Assembly (NCBI RefSeq): GCF_013393905.1
Contig: NZ_CP040274.1
Location: 248,001-312,000 of the forward strand
DNA from: Nostoc sp. C052
Lineage (GTDB): Bacteria; Cyanobacteriota; Cyanobacteriia; Cyanobacteriales; Nostocaceae
Reading direction: 5' to 3'
DNA length: 64,000 bases
Shown: positions 42,001 to 49,996 of the stretch, piece after piece
How positions within the stretch are numbered: position 1 is the stretch's first letter
Layout of the letters: each line of letters starts with the position of its first letter
Made by a program: the position numbers and the translations under genes
Notes under the pieces: generated by a model
Told to the model about the DNA's origin: nothing
Database searches by the model: none
Seen by the model: the letters and a program-made list of their open reading frames with translations, nothing else

Positions 42001-44223
42001 CTGTGATTCTTGGAAATATTTATTGGTTTGGCTAATCAATAATTCTACTGGTGAGTAGCCCTTTGGTGTTATCCCCGTGTTTAAATAAACTGAACGCGAC
42101 TTTTTATCTTTAATATAATTAACATCACGATACAAGTAGCGGCTGTTCTCCCGGATTTTATCCATCTCAGGTTTTTTAGCACTTTTGAATAAATCAACCG
42201 CTATTTGGTTTTGATAACATCCTTCTTCAATCATGCTCCGGTACATTTGACGGTTAATGTCCATCGCTTGCTGGATAATTTCGGGAGTTCTTTGAGAATG
42301 AGCAAGTTCAACAACCCCTTGCATATAAGGCTTGTATTCTTCTCGAATTAACTTTGGCTCTTTCTGGCGTTCTTGCTCAAACAGGGTTTCGTAATGGTTA
42401 GAAACTTTGTCTAGATAATTTGATTTCTGCTCAAAAGTACCGTAAGTTTTTAGTACCTCAATTTCTGATTCTAATGCTTCCAGTGCAGTCACTTGATTGT
42501 TGATTATGCCCACGCTGATGCTATCACTCATGTGGATAGCGATTTTTTCAAAAGGGGGCTGGGTTCCATCTTCCAAATAAAATGATTGTTTTTTGAGCTT
42601 AACCGTGGGGGAATAGGCGTTTTGGGGAAGATTTCTTCGCTCTGCCTCTGCTGTTAAATTGGGATATAAGCTGGCTTTTGCTACACCAATGCAGTCGCCA
42701 TCGTAGTCTCGTGCTTGGCGTTCTGATTCGGTTTCTGCCGGATCTATAAAATCAACATCAATCCCTCGTCCTTCTAACTCTGTAATTCTTTGCTGTATGC
42801 GCTTGTGGTCTTCGTCATTTACTACAATTATGCCTTCTAAGGGTTCACCATCTGGAGCAACACGGTCTTTAATGTGTTTATTAGTAGAAACACACAAGCC
42901 ATTAGAGTTAAGAAAAGGAGAGCGAAAGTTAAGAACTTTTTCTCCTTGCTCCAGCCAAGGGGCACAGATTTCACCATTTTTGAGTTCCTTGGAAGGAATA
43001 ATCATTGCTCGGTCAAAAGTAAGCGTTTTCCCAATAGCAATATCTCGCCACTCACTTTGTACAAAACGACTTAATTCCTGTTTGACCTTCTCAGTTTCTA
43101 ATAGCTGTTGATGACCAAGTAAATCAGCTTTAATGAGTTTGTACATAAACAAGTCATCTTTAGCACTCTCGTCATCCAACTCCTGATCTGCATCTAAGTC
43201 ATCATTTGTCTCTAAGTTTTTAACATTTGTTTCTTGATTGATAATGTCTGATGTTTTTAATTTACTTTGGCTCAATGATTCTTTACGTTTTTCGTATCTT
43301 TCACAATAGTAAGCAGCAACAATTCTTGGGTCATCTTCAATAGAGGCTAATCTTTGAGCTTGTACCTCTAGTTCTTCAGCAAAATCTTTAATTCCTTGGG
43401 GGAAAGATGCCAGCAGTTGGGAGATAGACATCTGACCTTGTTGAGATTGTGCTTTTTCAGCTAACCAAATATTTTGCTGATATAATCCTGGTTGAATTTG
43501 AGGTTTAGTAGGACCTTTGGGTCTATCCTTGTCTGTTCCCTTAAAACTGCTTACGGGAAGAATTATATCGATTTTTGGTTCATTTTTAGAATTTGCATAT
43601 TTTATTCTATCTAGTCTGTATGGTCGCAGTGTTCCTTTGCCAAAGCGATATTCAGTCGTATCTTCTCCAACTCCATCTACCCAACCAAATCGATGTTGAA
43701 TTACACGATAGCTTTTATCTGTTTGGGATTCCCTTAAGGTTAGCTTGTCATAAAGTTGTGTTGAAATCTGCCCATAACAATCGCCAACTAATTTATATGC
43801 CAAATCATTCGATAATATCCCTCCATTTTCACCCCTGTTATCAGTAGAATCATCTACTACTAAAATGTTTAGCTTTTCGTGAATCGCATTTTTACAAGCC
43901 CCAAGGAAGATAGAACCATAAGCACCCCGGTCTTTACTATCTGGACAAATTTTTTGAATCGTTTCTAAACATTCTTTATCTCCATAAAGTAAGCGAGTCT
44001 TAGAAGACAGTAATAAAATTTGTCCATCTGGATGATTCTTTAATTCTTCAGCAGTGCTGTATTCATCTGAATGTCCAAATGAGAATTCTTTGTCAGGAAA
44101 GTAAAATTCTAGTAAAGTATTACTGAGCTTTTCAGTTAAAATTGATTGAGAGTCGGTTCTGCTATCGTCTATATAGATCCACTGATTTAAACGAGGGTCA
44201 AAATGCTTTAATTCCAAAGTCAT
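39034..44223 (-). CDS. Giant protein with DPBB RNA-polymerase-like (QDE-1/YonO-type) core
   Basis: A 1729-residue protein. At residues 430-515 the layout is VLNFRSPFLNSNG...EGIIVVND...RQARDYDGDCIGVA, with Asp506, Asp508 and Asp510 forming a DxDGD motif of the type that binds catalytic Mg in the beta' DPBB (NADFDGD) and in single-chain polymerases such as QDE-1 and phage YonO. Downstream, DSISVGIINNQVTALEAL (567-584) and CYQNQIAVDLFKSAKKPEM (669-687) parallel the GxIxN...A and AVDFxKTGxPxE blocks of QDE-1-like RNA polymerases. The N-terminal 400 and C-terminal 900 residues are not recognisable. I infer a single-subunit RNA polymerase or primase for plasmid transcription or replication. No homology search was run. 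Confidence 0.6.
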   Translation of the reverse strand: MTLELKHFDPRLNQWIYIDDSRTDSQSILTEKLSNTLLEFYFPDKEFSFGHSDEYSTAEELKNHPDGQILLLSSKTRLLYGDKECLETIQKICPDSKDRGAYGSIFLGACKNAIHEKLNILVVDDSTDNRGENGGILSNDLAYKLVGDCYGQISTQLYDKLTLRESQTDKSYRVIQHRFGWVDGVGEDTTEYRFGKGTLRPYRLDRIKYANSKNEPKIDIILPVSSFKGTDKDRPKGPTKPQIQPGLYQQNIWLAEKAQSQQGQMSISQLLASFPQGIKDFAEELEVQAQRLASIEDDPRIVAAYYCERYEKRKESLSQSKLKTSDIINQETNVKNLETNDDLDADQELDDESAKDDLFMYKLIKADLLGHQQLLETEKVKQELSRFVQSEWRDIAIGKTLTFDRAMIIPSKELKNGEICAPWLEQGEKVLNFRSPFLNSNGLCVSTNKHIKDRVAPDGEPLEGIIVVNDEDHKRIQQRITELEGRGIDVDFIDPAETESERQARDYDGDCIGVAKASLYPNLTAEAERRNLPQNAYSPTVKLKKQSFYLEDGTQPPFEKIAIHMSDSISVGIINNQVTALEALESEIEVLKTYGTFEQKSNYLDKVSNHYETLFEQERQKEPKLIREEYKPYMQGVVELAHSQRTPEIIQQAMDINRQMYRSMIEEGCYQNQIAVDLFKSAKKPEMDKIRENSRYLYRDVNYIKDKKSRSVYLNTGITPKGYSPVELLISQTNKYFQESQLESRPIVQFKDLFKGVEFTPQQKFAAIAAKYEFDLKFNAAVRASRRRETESGPSAIIQTDSGTQLEITNLTRYGHPLIWKAQTLNIRLDEIKFTNSERPHKLLAVAQIDGEVGKDGKPAYRNLGTVSQQSQVPYNLKAGMTMQGAKLLELKPELTRSQTKLLFDKAQEAALAFYASIPESEKLASAAAAWNICASRQDELEVARKENANPQAIAKKVSNFAFAAFPNEIISRLEQLQFTEPKLVTLNNEANQFLGRKWNPDEKHPIEIRASHHPVRHERHVSRLLFVQDADGEYKEFAMLETRTAQLPIGTKALSCMVGVEPATASATIGLPGNEPVEITIRELKNFSYAGLVFNAEPVNLEFGTVPIPDKTVKIKLDALTLGELDSDSIQQLKQVDYLKNGNPLKLKLTSISEAGDQAFVLGESPNGNLLKINKINFYDFSGQSFSDRDYRKLTIETPPLKTRDAVFLNGEPLGVLHFKKDKDALRQLGLLKTGQLTPAPTIIESNFSVICAQIDPYTVEYPQKWTKEFQAFGTQSVNPQQQQMIDSSEPILHHIKERPTFLFSTESNKKFGVMGLAVDNQKADTVTKWLTAQKVEWEQVPTEDVIRETKKGLTVFNLVDSSIPAKTLSSMTKKFGGIIESTLEYQQKVSSLATRPQFLKPPEQTAQSQKEQSRYSTPPQDIQNVAPRAIKGKPIPMNYPLMMHGEPNPLPVNTCIDAMRGYGRTHTTRAYEPYKQYGFKEGDIALATGSGKQVAFYVGKQYQISQQMIADPHYQQEWAQMEKHSAKALSELFTGKQQVWGLHIKPLGDYIDGKIVPFSQAQSQVTSTQEVQNSSVTIDDLRQWYSAVDKLGKPEAYKQGIVEVANSFKTSGQLSPQATAAMSKDKQDLEAVSRLTQIAQKVGMVWGQPAPDGFTFVNGKTYDLSFNAQTKNLALAHKNGDVILSLEAGKVQINKVTSEVLQTFENANTQVDKALAQKKEQDVELQS

Positions 44224-44270
44224 AAGATTTGAAATTTGATGAATATTAATTAAATTTTTGAGAGGTTTTT

Positions 44271-44801
44271 ATGTCAAGGATTAAGCGTTGGATAAATATG
44301 AATAATGAAGAATTCAACCCAGATGGAAGTTTGAAAAGTGAAGCTCGGCAAGAAATGTTATCCAAAGGTGAAGATCCAGGAGCAATTGATAGTTATGCTC
44401 GTAGAGCAAAAGAAGAGTATGACGAGTGGAAACACCTGGACGAGACTGATCCAGAATCGTGGCCAATCTACACAGCCTACGATTTCTTCACTGAACAAGA
44501 AAAAAAGGAGTTTAACCCTGATGGTTCTCTCAGACCTGAATATGTAGAATATGCTCAGAAAATTGGTATCAGTGAAAGTGCGCTGGAACAGCTTGAGTGG
44601 CGTAAGAAAATGGAGGTTGATAATTACAATAAAGTGTCTGCCGATCATGTAGAACAAGGCATCAACTTTGGTGCATGGTTGATGAGAGGAAGGATTGGAA
44701 ACAGCAGAACATACGTCCAACGTCGGCAGCAGATGGAGCAAGACCTGCGTAACTTTGAGCCGGGAGACAGTTTGCCTTTCGACAAGGACACAGCATTTTA
44801 G
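44271..44801 (+). CDS. Hypothetical plasmid protein with internal repeat
   Basis: A 176-residue soluble acidic protein. Two copies of a short element, EEFNPDGSLKSEA and KEFNPDGSLRPEY, lie 70 residues apart, a tandem duplication of a helix-loop unit. The alternative start is the ATG at 44298 (MNNEEFNPDG). It is divergent from the giant polymerase-like gene with a 47-bp spacer, so the two may share a promoter region. Function unknown. A hairpin terminator follows. Confidence 0.5.
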   Translation: MSRIKRWINMNNEEFNPDGSLKSEARQEMLSKGEDPGAIDSYARRAKEEYDEWKHLDETDPESWPIYTAYDFFTEQEKKEFNPDGSLRPEYVEYAQKIGISESALEQLEWRKKMEVDNYNKVSADHVEQGINFGAWLMRGRIGNSRTYVQRRQQMEQDLRNFEPGDSLPFDKDTAF

Positions 44802-44831
44802 GCGGGAGCGATGCACAGTGAGTGATAATAT

Positions 44832-44869
44832 AAGCTGAAAGCATTATCAAACAAAGCTCTCAGCTTTTT
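44832..44869 (+). terminator. Rho-independent terminator
   Basis: AAGCTGAAAGC (44832-44842) pairs with GCTCTCAGCTT (44856-44866), one mismatch, and is followed by TTT on the plus strand. It lies 31 bp after the gene ending at 44801. Confidence 0.65.
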
Positions 44870-44881
44870 GGTAAAATCCTT

Positions 44882-45241
44882 TTAATGAGGTTGAACAGCA
44901 GGTGGGTTGACAACAGCCGCAGATGGTTTAACAGAGCGAAATGCCCCATTGAGAAAGGCAATCATTCCTAAGATGGCGAAGGCTGTAATGATTACTCTTT
45001 GCAATGAATTGAATGCCGAGCGTTCTTTGATTACTTCAGCCCACATTACTTGCAGTTGGTCTTGTGTTGTTTGCTTTGAAGCCAAATAATAGAGAGCTTC
45101 AATACAAGGGGATATGTCTTCCCCTTCTTGAACCTTCTGATACAACAGATTTTCTAGTCGCTCTTTCTGTTGAGGGATAGTGAATGAGTCTGTTGACTTT
45201 TGAGGGTGTGTACCGTTGTGGGTTGGTAATTGTAGTGTCAT
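44882..45241 (-). CDS. Small membrane protein, unknown
   Basis: A 119-residue protein with one C-terminal transmembrane helix (VIITAFAILGMIAFLNGAF, about residues 83-101) and a cytoplasmic helical part (IPQQKERLENLLYQKVQEGE, CIEALYYLASKQTTQDQLQV). No signal peptide. It resembles a tail-anchored protein. Unknown function. Confidence 0.5.
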   Translation of the reverse strand: MTLQLPTHNGTHPQKSTDSFTIPQQKERLENLLYQKVQEGEDISPCIEALYYLASKQTTQDQLQVMWAEVIKERSAFNSLQRVIITAFAILGMIAFLNGAFRSVKPSAAVVNPPAVQPH

Positions 45242-45487
45242 AGCTTTAGTTCAAAGTGGGAAAAAGGTGTAGAACAAATATTTGGAATCAAAGAAAATGT
45301 TAAAGGGTACTAGGTCAGGGGAAAATTCTATCCTTTTCCCCTTATCCTCTTCCCTTCCTCCCTGATTCTTTTTTATAAGAACTACACCTTTAGAGCATGT
45401 GGAAACGCTAACTAATAAGCCAAAGTTTAGGTCTTTTATTTCCAAAAAATCAATAACCAGGAGTCTACAAAAAAATCGTACTTTTGG

Positions 45488-45901
45488 CTAAATTTGGATT
45501 TCCATGTCTTCTTCACTAGAGGATTGAAACTGGTTTTGTTTCAAGGCAAGTACTGATGGTTGATTTGGTTGAAAGGGACTTGTGCCGTCATTGAAGATTT
45601 CTTGTGCAAGTGTGCGACCATCCCCGTCAGTATCGCTCTCCAAGATATATCCCACAACGTGTTTAGGCATTCCTGCTGTTATGGCTTGGGCTAGTAAAGC
45701 TTTAGTAAATTCTGGTGATGCTTCACTCTCGCCCAAAACTTGCAATACAGACTCAGCATCAGTAGTTGTCATTTTGGTGATGTCTTTAACTTCGGCTTCT
45801 TGCCAAACGTCATCAAAAAATTCCACTGAACGTTCATCAAAACTTTGAGACGCAGCAAATTGGGCTAGCTGTTGGGTATAAAGTTCTTGGTCGTTATTCA
45901 T
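45488..45901 (-). CDS. Small acidic protein with an EF-hand-like loop
   Basis: A 137-residue acidic protein. The segment DTDGDGRTLAQE follows the EF-hand or dockerin calcium-binding pattern DxDxDGxxxxxE (positions 1, 3, 5 Asp, 6 Gly, 12 Glu). The N-terminal part is helical (LYTQQLAQFAASQSFDERSV) and the tail is disordered. Only one loop, so a true calcium sensor is uncertain. No family recognised; minus strand. Confidence 0.5.
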   Translation of the reverse strand: MNNDQELYTQQLAQFAASQSFDERSVEFFDDVWQEAEVKDITKMTTTDAESVLQVLGESEASPEFTKALLAQAITAGMPKHVVGYILESDTDGDGRTLAQEIFNDGTSPFQPNQPSVLALKQNQFQSSSEEDMEIQI

Positions 45902-45984
45902 ATATTTATGAGTCGTGATGGAGCAATTTAATAGTTGAATTCAGCGCTGCGCGAAGAGTTGATGAAAATCTCGCACAGCTAATC

Positions 45985-46945
45985 ATGGCTAAGAAAAATT
46001 TCGCCGCAGCCCAAGCAGTTGAGTTGTACATCGGCAACTATCGGTTTGACCAAGCCCCGTTGGGGCGGGGTATAGGGTGTAGGGTGTAGGGGAACAAACA
46101 GCCGCAACAACTAGCGGGTCACTTGCCCCATCTTTTCACTCTGGTTTGTAGTGGTAAGGGTTTCAAGCCCCGACCAATGCCGTCTTCCTACACCCAACAC
46201 CCTACCCCCTACACCCTTCTTGGCGACGCGATTAGAATTGTTGAAACTGAAGAATACCGGATGTCTCAAAATCATATCCTCGAAACAATCGGTATAAATA
46301 AGAACTGGTTGAGCAGGTTACAGTTTAGCTTGCCTCGTGTGAATAAAACCCTTATAGAGCAAGGCTTAAATCACGTTACAGTCCATGCGGAATATACGGT
46401 TAAAAACACAGTGACACGTGCTGTAACGTGGTCATTAAAAGACGTTCGGATCATCTGGCGTTACTTTGATAAACAAGGAAATCATCAAGCAGCAATACTG
46501 GTTGATGCACTTGCTGAAGATTCTCTAATCAGCAGGTTTAATCAAGTTTGGGGTGAGCAACGCCGGATAGATGATTGTCGTATTCTGTCTACACCTTGCC
46601 CGTGGACTAAAATGTTTGAAACTGAGTTTGAGGAGAATTTGGCTCGGATTAGTAAGCTGCATAAAAAGCACATTAAGAATGGCTTGTACTATTGGGAGTT
46701 CATTTATAGTTGGATGACAGACACCAGAGGAAAAAGCCAAACTTGACATTGTTAATCCCGTTCTTCCAAATGGGCGAAGGAAGTACAAAATTCATCAAAT
46801 GCTTTCTCATAAAACAAAGGAGAGATTGTCCCCACACGTCACATCAGTGCTGATTTTGATGAAGTCAGCCAATTCGGTAGCAGAACTGCGGCGACTGGTG
46901 CAACGACAGTATGGGGTAGATCAACCGAATCTGTTTGATGGCTGA
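45985..46945 (+). pseudogene. P63C-domain protein, broken by a repeat and a frameshift
   Basis: An N-terminal piece (MAKKNFAAAQAVELYIGNYR) is followed by a 177-bp GC-rich repeat that adds an in-frame TAG at 46087-46089, then continues in the same frame (DAIRIVETEEYRMSQ, LETIGINKNWLSRLQFSLPR) to about 46730. There it is frameshifted into EEKAKLDIVNPVLPNGRRKY, KIHQMLSHKTKERLSPHVTS and VAELRRLVQRQYG, ending at TGA 46943-46945. The NPVLPNGRRKYKIHQ block is the P63C-domain signature, a domain found in phage and plasmid proteins of unclear function. Two lesions; probably dead. Confidence 0.6.
46051..46227. repeat. 177-bp GC-rich inverted repeat inside the P63C-domain gene
   Basis: The repeat has a G-rich left arm (CCCCGTTGGGGCGGGG, then GGGTGTAGGGTGTAGGGG) and a C-rich right arm (CCTACACCCAACACCCTACC). 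It is flanked by GAC at 46048-46050 and 46225-46227. Length between the flanks is 177 bp, a multiple of three, so the frame is kept except for one TAG. It is related to the repeat at 52527-52652. Confidence 0.7.
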
Positions 46946-46969
46946 GATGTTAAATAGTTAGCTTGAATT

Positions 46970-47007
46970 ATGCGATCGCTCAGAGAGTAAGCCAACTTTT
47001 TGAGCGA
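46970..47007. terminator. HIP1-based hairpin, candidate terminator
   Basis: GCGATCGCTCA (from 46971) can pair with TGAGCGATCGC (ending about 47006), with HIP1 octamers at both arms. It lies between the plus-strand P63C remnant and the minus-strand actin-like gene, so it could terminate from both sides. Confidence 0.4.
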
Positions 47008-47093
47008 TCGCTTCACTATTGAAAGTGATTGGTTAAGTAACAGCAATCGCACTTCACAGTTAATGTCGTACAAAAAGGACGCTTCATAATTTT

Positions 47094-48341
47094 TTAACTG
47101 TTTAAAGGTTGTTCAGCCTCACGTTTTTTGGCGTATTCACGCAGTTGAGCAAGACCAGAGGTAGGGGTAGATGGTCGTGGTTTATTGGGGTCAGGGACTA
47201 AATCTTGTTTGCGGTCGTAAGCAAAGTTCTTGTCTAACATCAATATATAAGTAATGTGTGCCGTCCAGACATCAGCGACGCGCTCACCAAGACCCTTACT
47301 ATCAAGAGGGGTGGGAAATTGTACCCCGCCATTCCAAACAATAGGTATACCTTCATTTTGAAAATGGTCAGTTAACTCCTTCTTGACAAAATCAGCAGTC
47401 CCACCACAAATGAGAATTTCATCAAGTGAAGGGATGTTTCGTATCCAGCGTACAAGAGCGCGACAGTAATCAGAGCGAACTTCAGGAAGAATGTTTTGAA
47501 ATAATTTTAAGTCGGCAGATACACCTTCGGGTGTGGCTTGGCGGGACAAAGAACGCAAAGGCTCGAAGTTGCCCTTACCAGCAGCAATGATTGCAGTCAC
47601 TAAATGTTCATCTTCTTTGGACAAGCCAACAGCAGTGCGTTGGACAAACTGCTGTACTAACCAATTCATACCTAAATCAGTAGTTTCAGCCAAAGCCGGA
47701 TTACCTTTTTGGCTGAGAACGAAACTAGCGTTCCGGTAGCCAAGCATCAGCAAACCGATATTCTTTTGCGTATATGATCCAGCCAGAGTGCGACTGCGGT
47801 ATATCATAATCCCACTGCCTTCCGGGGCAACATGAAAATTACGCAGCTTACCTTTTAATTTGTTGGTGGGAGTTACAATTCCTCGGTTGAGTGATTGCCC
47901 TAACTTTTTACCAAGATTATGAGCATTACTAATTTCTCCTGGTGGCATCAATACTTGGACAAAGGCATCAATATTATTGGTATCGAACCGAAACTGACGG
48001 CAAGCTAACCACAACAAAGCAGCCAGTTTTGGTAGAGCATAATGAGATTTTAAATCTCGCAGTGCAGAAGTCCCAGCAAAAACACTTTTTGCCAATGCAC
48101 CCAAAACATAGTACTCATCGCCCATTCCGACCCAAACACTGGTGTTATATGAGTTTGGGACGAAACGCGCCACAGAAGTTTTAGAGACATCAGCGATTTC
48201 AGGTGACATGGCTAATACTATTGGCACACCTGAAGGATAAATTTGAGCGATCGCTTTTGTCTCACTGCCACCAATGTCAGCTGAGATGACGATTTTGGGG
48301 TTACTAACAGCAGGATCTGGATTTGGATTCGGTTTATTCAT
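47094..48341 (-). CDS. Second actin-like (ParM/StbA-type) protein
   Basis: A 415-residue actin-fold ATPase candidate, larger than the ParM-like protein at 22647. Phosphate-1-like IVISADIGGSETKAIAQI (Asp22), phosphate-2-like LLMLGYRNASFVLS and adenosine motif DEILICGGTADFVKKEL (about residues 305-320) are visible, although phosphate-2 is degenerate. The C-terminus is Pro-rich and basic (PDPNKPRPSTPTSGLAQLRE). It lies downstream of 48551-49093 on the same strand, which may be its partner. Plasmid segregation is the likely role. Confidence 0.7.
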   Translation of the reverse strand: MNKPNPNPDPAVSNPKIVISADIGGSETKAIAQIYPSGVPIVLAMSPEIADVSKTSVARFVPNSYNTSVWVGMGDEYYVLGALAKSVFAGTSALRDLKSHYALPKLAALLWLACRQFRFDTNNIDAFVQVLMPPGEISNAHNLGKKLGQSLNRGIVTPTNKLKGKLRNFHVAPEGSGIMIYRSRTLAGSYTQKNIGLLMLGYRNASFVLSQKGNPALAETTDLGMNWLVQQFVQRTAVGLSKEDEHLVTAIIAAGKGNFEPLRSLSRQATPEGVSADLKLFQNILPEVRSDYCRALVRWIRNIPSLDEILICGGTADFVKKELTDHFQNEGIPIVWNGGVQFPTPLDSKGLGERVADVWTAHITYILMLDKNFAYDRKQDLVPDPNKPRPSTPTSGLAQLREYAKKREAEQPLNS

Positions 48342-48550
48342 GAATTACCTCAAAGGACTGAATGTGTAAGGGTTGCATAGTGGTAAGGATGAAGAGTGGC
48401 TGACTTTCTTTTCACAGGAAGTACTACAACCCTTATCAAGGCTGGGTATAGGGGGTAGGGTATTGCGTGTAGAGAACTGATATTGTCTTACTGCTCCCCA
48501 CACCCTCTCATCCTTATAGGTTTGCCGAAATCAAACGTACTATTCTACGA

Positions 48551-49093
48551 CTAAGCCCCAAATAATTTATTAGCCATTCTCATTTCCTCTGTTATTTCTA
48601 CGGCTATTAAATCGTTCTCGTAGTCATAATCTTCTTCATCTGGAAGCAAAATTTCTTCTCTAACTTCAACATCATTAGATATGGATAATGCAGTCGTTGA
48701 GTCAGGTTCTTGAGAATTAACTTGTTCTGTCTTATTCAGTAATCTGCCCTGGACTGGGGTAGCACCTGGGTAATCAGCAGTAGTATTCACCAATTGGACA
48801 ACAGTATTTATTTGGGGTGAAATCCCGAAAACCTCGCGGATAAGAGAAGCCTGACCTTCTAATTGTTTGATTGACCAAATCGCTATGCGTCTTAATTCCT
48901 CGTCACGCACTCCTACAGAATGCATTGCAAAAGGTAGCCAGTAGGCTTTGAGCGCATTTACAACAACCTCAGAAAAATCTAAATCTAGTTTCAAAGGGTT
49001 CGACTTGAGGTAGCTAATTATTTTGCCATCCAAACTCTCAAGAGAACGCTTAATTGAGATTATCTCTTGCTTTACCTCGTTCATATTATTCAT
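48551..49093 (-). CDS. Unknown protein, possible partner of the actin-like gene
   Basis: A 180-residue protein. The N-terminal half is helical (VKQEIISIKRSLESLDGKII, FSEVVVNALKAYWLPFAMHS) and the C-terminal third is acidic and disordered (LLPDEEDYDYENDLIAVEIT). The layout (helical head, acidic tail) recalls ParR-type adaptors and it directly precedes the actin-like gene, but ParR usually follows the actin gene. No DNA-binding motif is certain. Confidence 0.45.
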   Translation of the reverse strand: MNNMNEVKQEIISIKRSLESLDGKIISYLKSNPLKLDLDFSEVVVNALKAYWLPFAMHSVGVRDEELRRIAIWSIKQLEGQASLIREVFGISPQINTVVQLVNTTADYPGATPVQGRLLNKTEQVNSQEPDSTTALSISNDVEVREEILLPDEEDYDYENDLIAVEITEEMRMANKLFGA

Positions 49094-49656
49094 TCAGGAA
49101 TTTTCCGAAAACAGTAATCCAAATATTTCCAATGACTTAGCGAAGAGTCCGAGGCGCAGATGGGAAGCCCCATAAATAAATTTAGGGGTCTAATTCAGGA
49201 CGTATTATTTTTTGTGCATTTTGAGCGTAAATCAATTTAATCGCTCTGGAACCTTTGAGTAGAAAGGAATCTAAAATTTTTGTCCTTTGCTCACTGTTCC
49301 CTTGCTCGCCTATTCCGATGTTCTTTTGTTAGAAAGCTTTCCTGCTCCATGCTCAAGAGCTTCTTTGCTTGAGAGTTATCAAATAAGAATTCAGTTTGAA
49401 CTCTGTATGACGGACTCTGAATAGTAGGCTTAACACCCTCACTAAATTATAGATTCAGAGGTCAAATTTTGTACTTGACTCCAAATTTAAATTTATTGCA
49501 TTAAAAGAAACGAAGACTCATGCAAAAACAATCGAACAAGTCTACTAGCCTAAATAATAGATTAGCACTCTAATTAATTTTTAAAATCTTACTCACACTA
49601 TCTTTTAAAACTCTGACAATCTACACAAGACTAAAGTAGATTCATCGCTAAACTGT
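49094..49656. other. Intergenic region left of the oriT-like repeats
   Basis: AT-rich, no ORF I would accept. It holds promoters for the divergent 48551-49093 gene and possibly the relaxase. Nothing else identifiable. Confidence 0.25.
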
Positions 49657-49802
49657 ATTGTATGATACAATTCTCCACAGGTAGTTATCGGGCTACCACA
49701 CAGGTGACACCTAGCTACCTGTGGAGCAAAAAAGTAGTGGTTTTTTGTGATTTTTGATTTTCCCGACAGGTAGCTATGTGGTAGCCCTCAAGGTAGCTAG
49801 CG
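49657..49802. promoter_or_regulatory. Inverted-repeat cluster upstream of the relaxase (oriT/operator candidate)
   Basis: ATTGTATGATACAAT (49657-49671) is a perfect 7-bp-armed palindrome. Right after it, CTCCACAGGTAG (49673-49684) and CTACCTGTGGAG (49715-49726) form a perfect 12-bp inverted repeat with a 30-bp loop. The AGGTAG core recurs at 49768 and 49791 (AGGTAGCTA). Position about 200-340 bp upstream of the MobV relaxase start suits an oriT or autoregulatory region, since MobV relaxases nick near inverted repeats upstream of mob. Confidence 0.55.
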
Positions 49803-49996
49803 AGGAGCGATTAAATTGCCGAAAATCAAAGAATCAGCCGCCTCTAAATAAACGTACCTAGTACGCTTATTTTTGCTATTCTTGATTTGGTCAAAATGCC
49901 ATTTTTAAGCCTGAGTAAAAATACTCAGTGAGCCGAAAAAATAATTTTAGTTATCAGGTGAAATATTGTTGACGGGAGAAAAAAAGGTGATGAGGA

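Noticed and set aside
48440..48525. GGGGGTAGGGTATTGCG / CCCCACACCCTC stretch before the actin-like gene
   Set aside because: Looks like a decayed relative of the GGGTGTAGGG repeats, but pairing is too poor to annotate.
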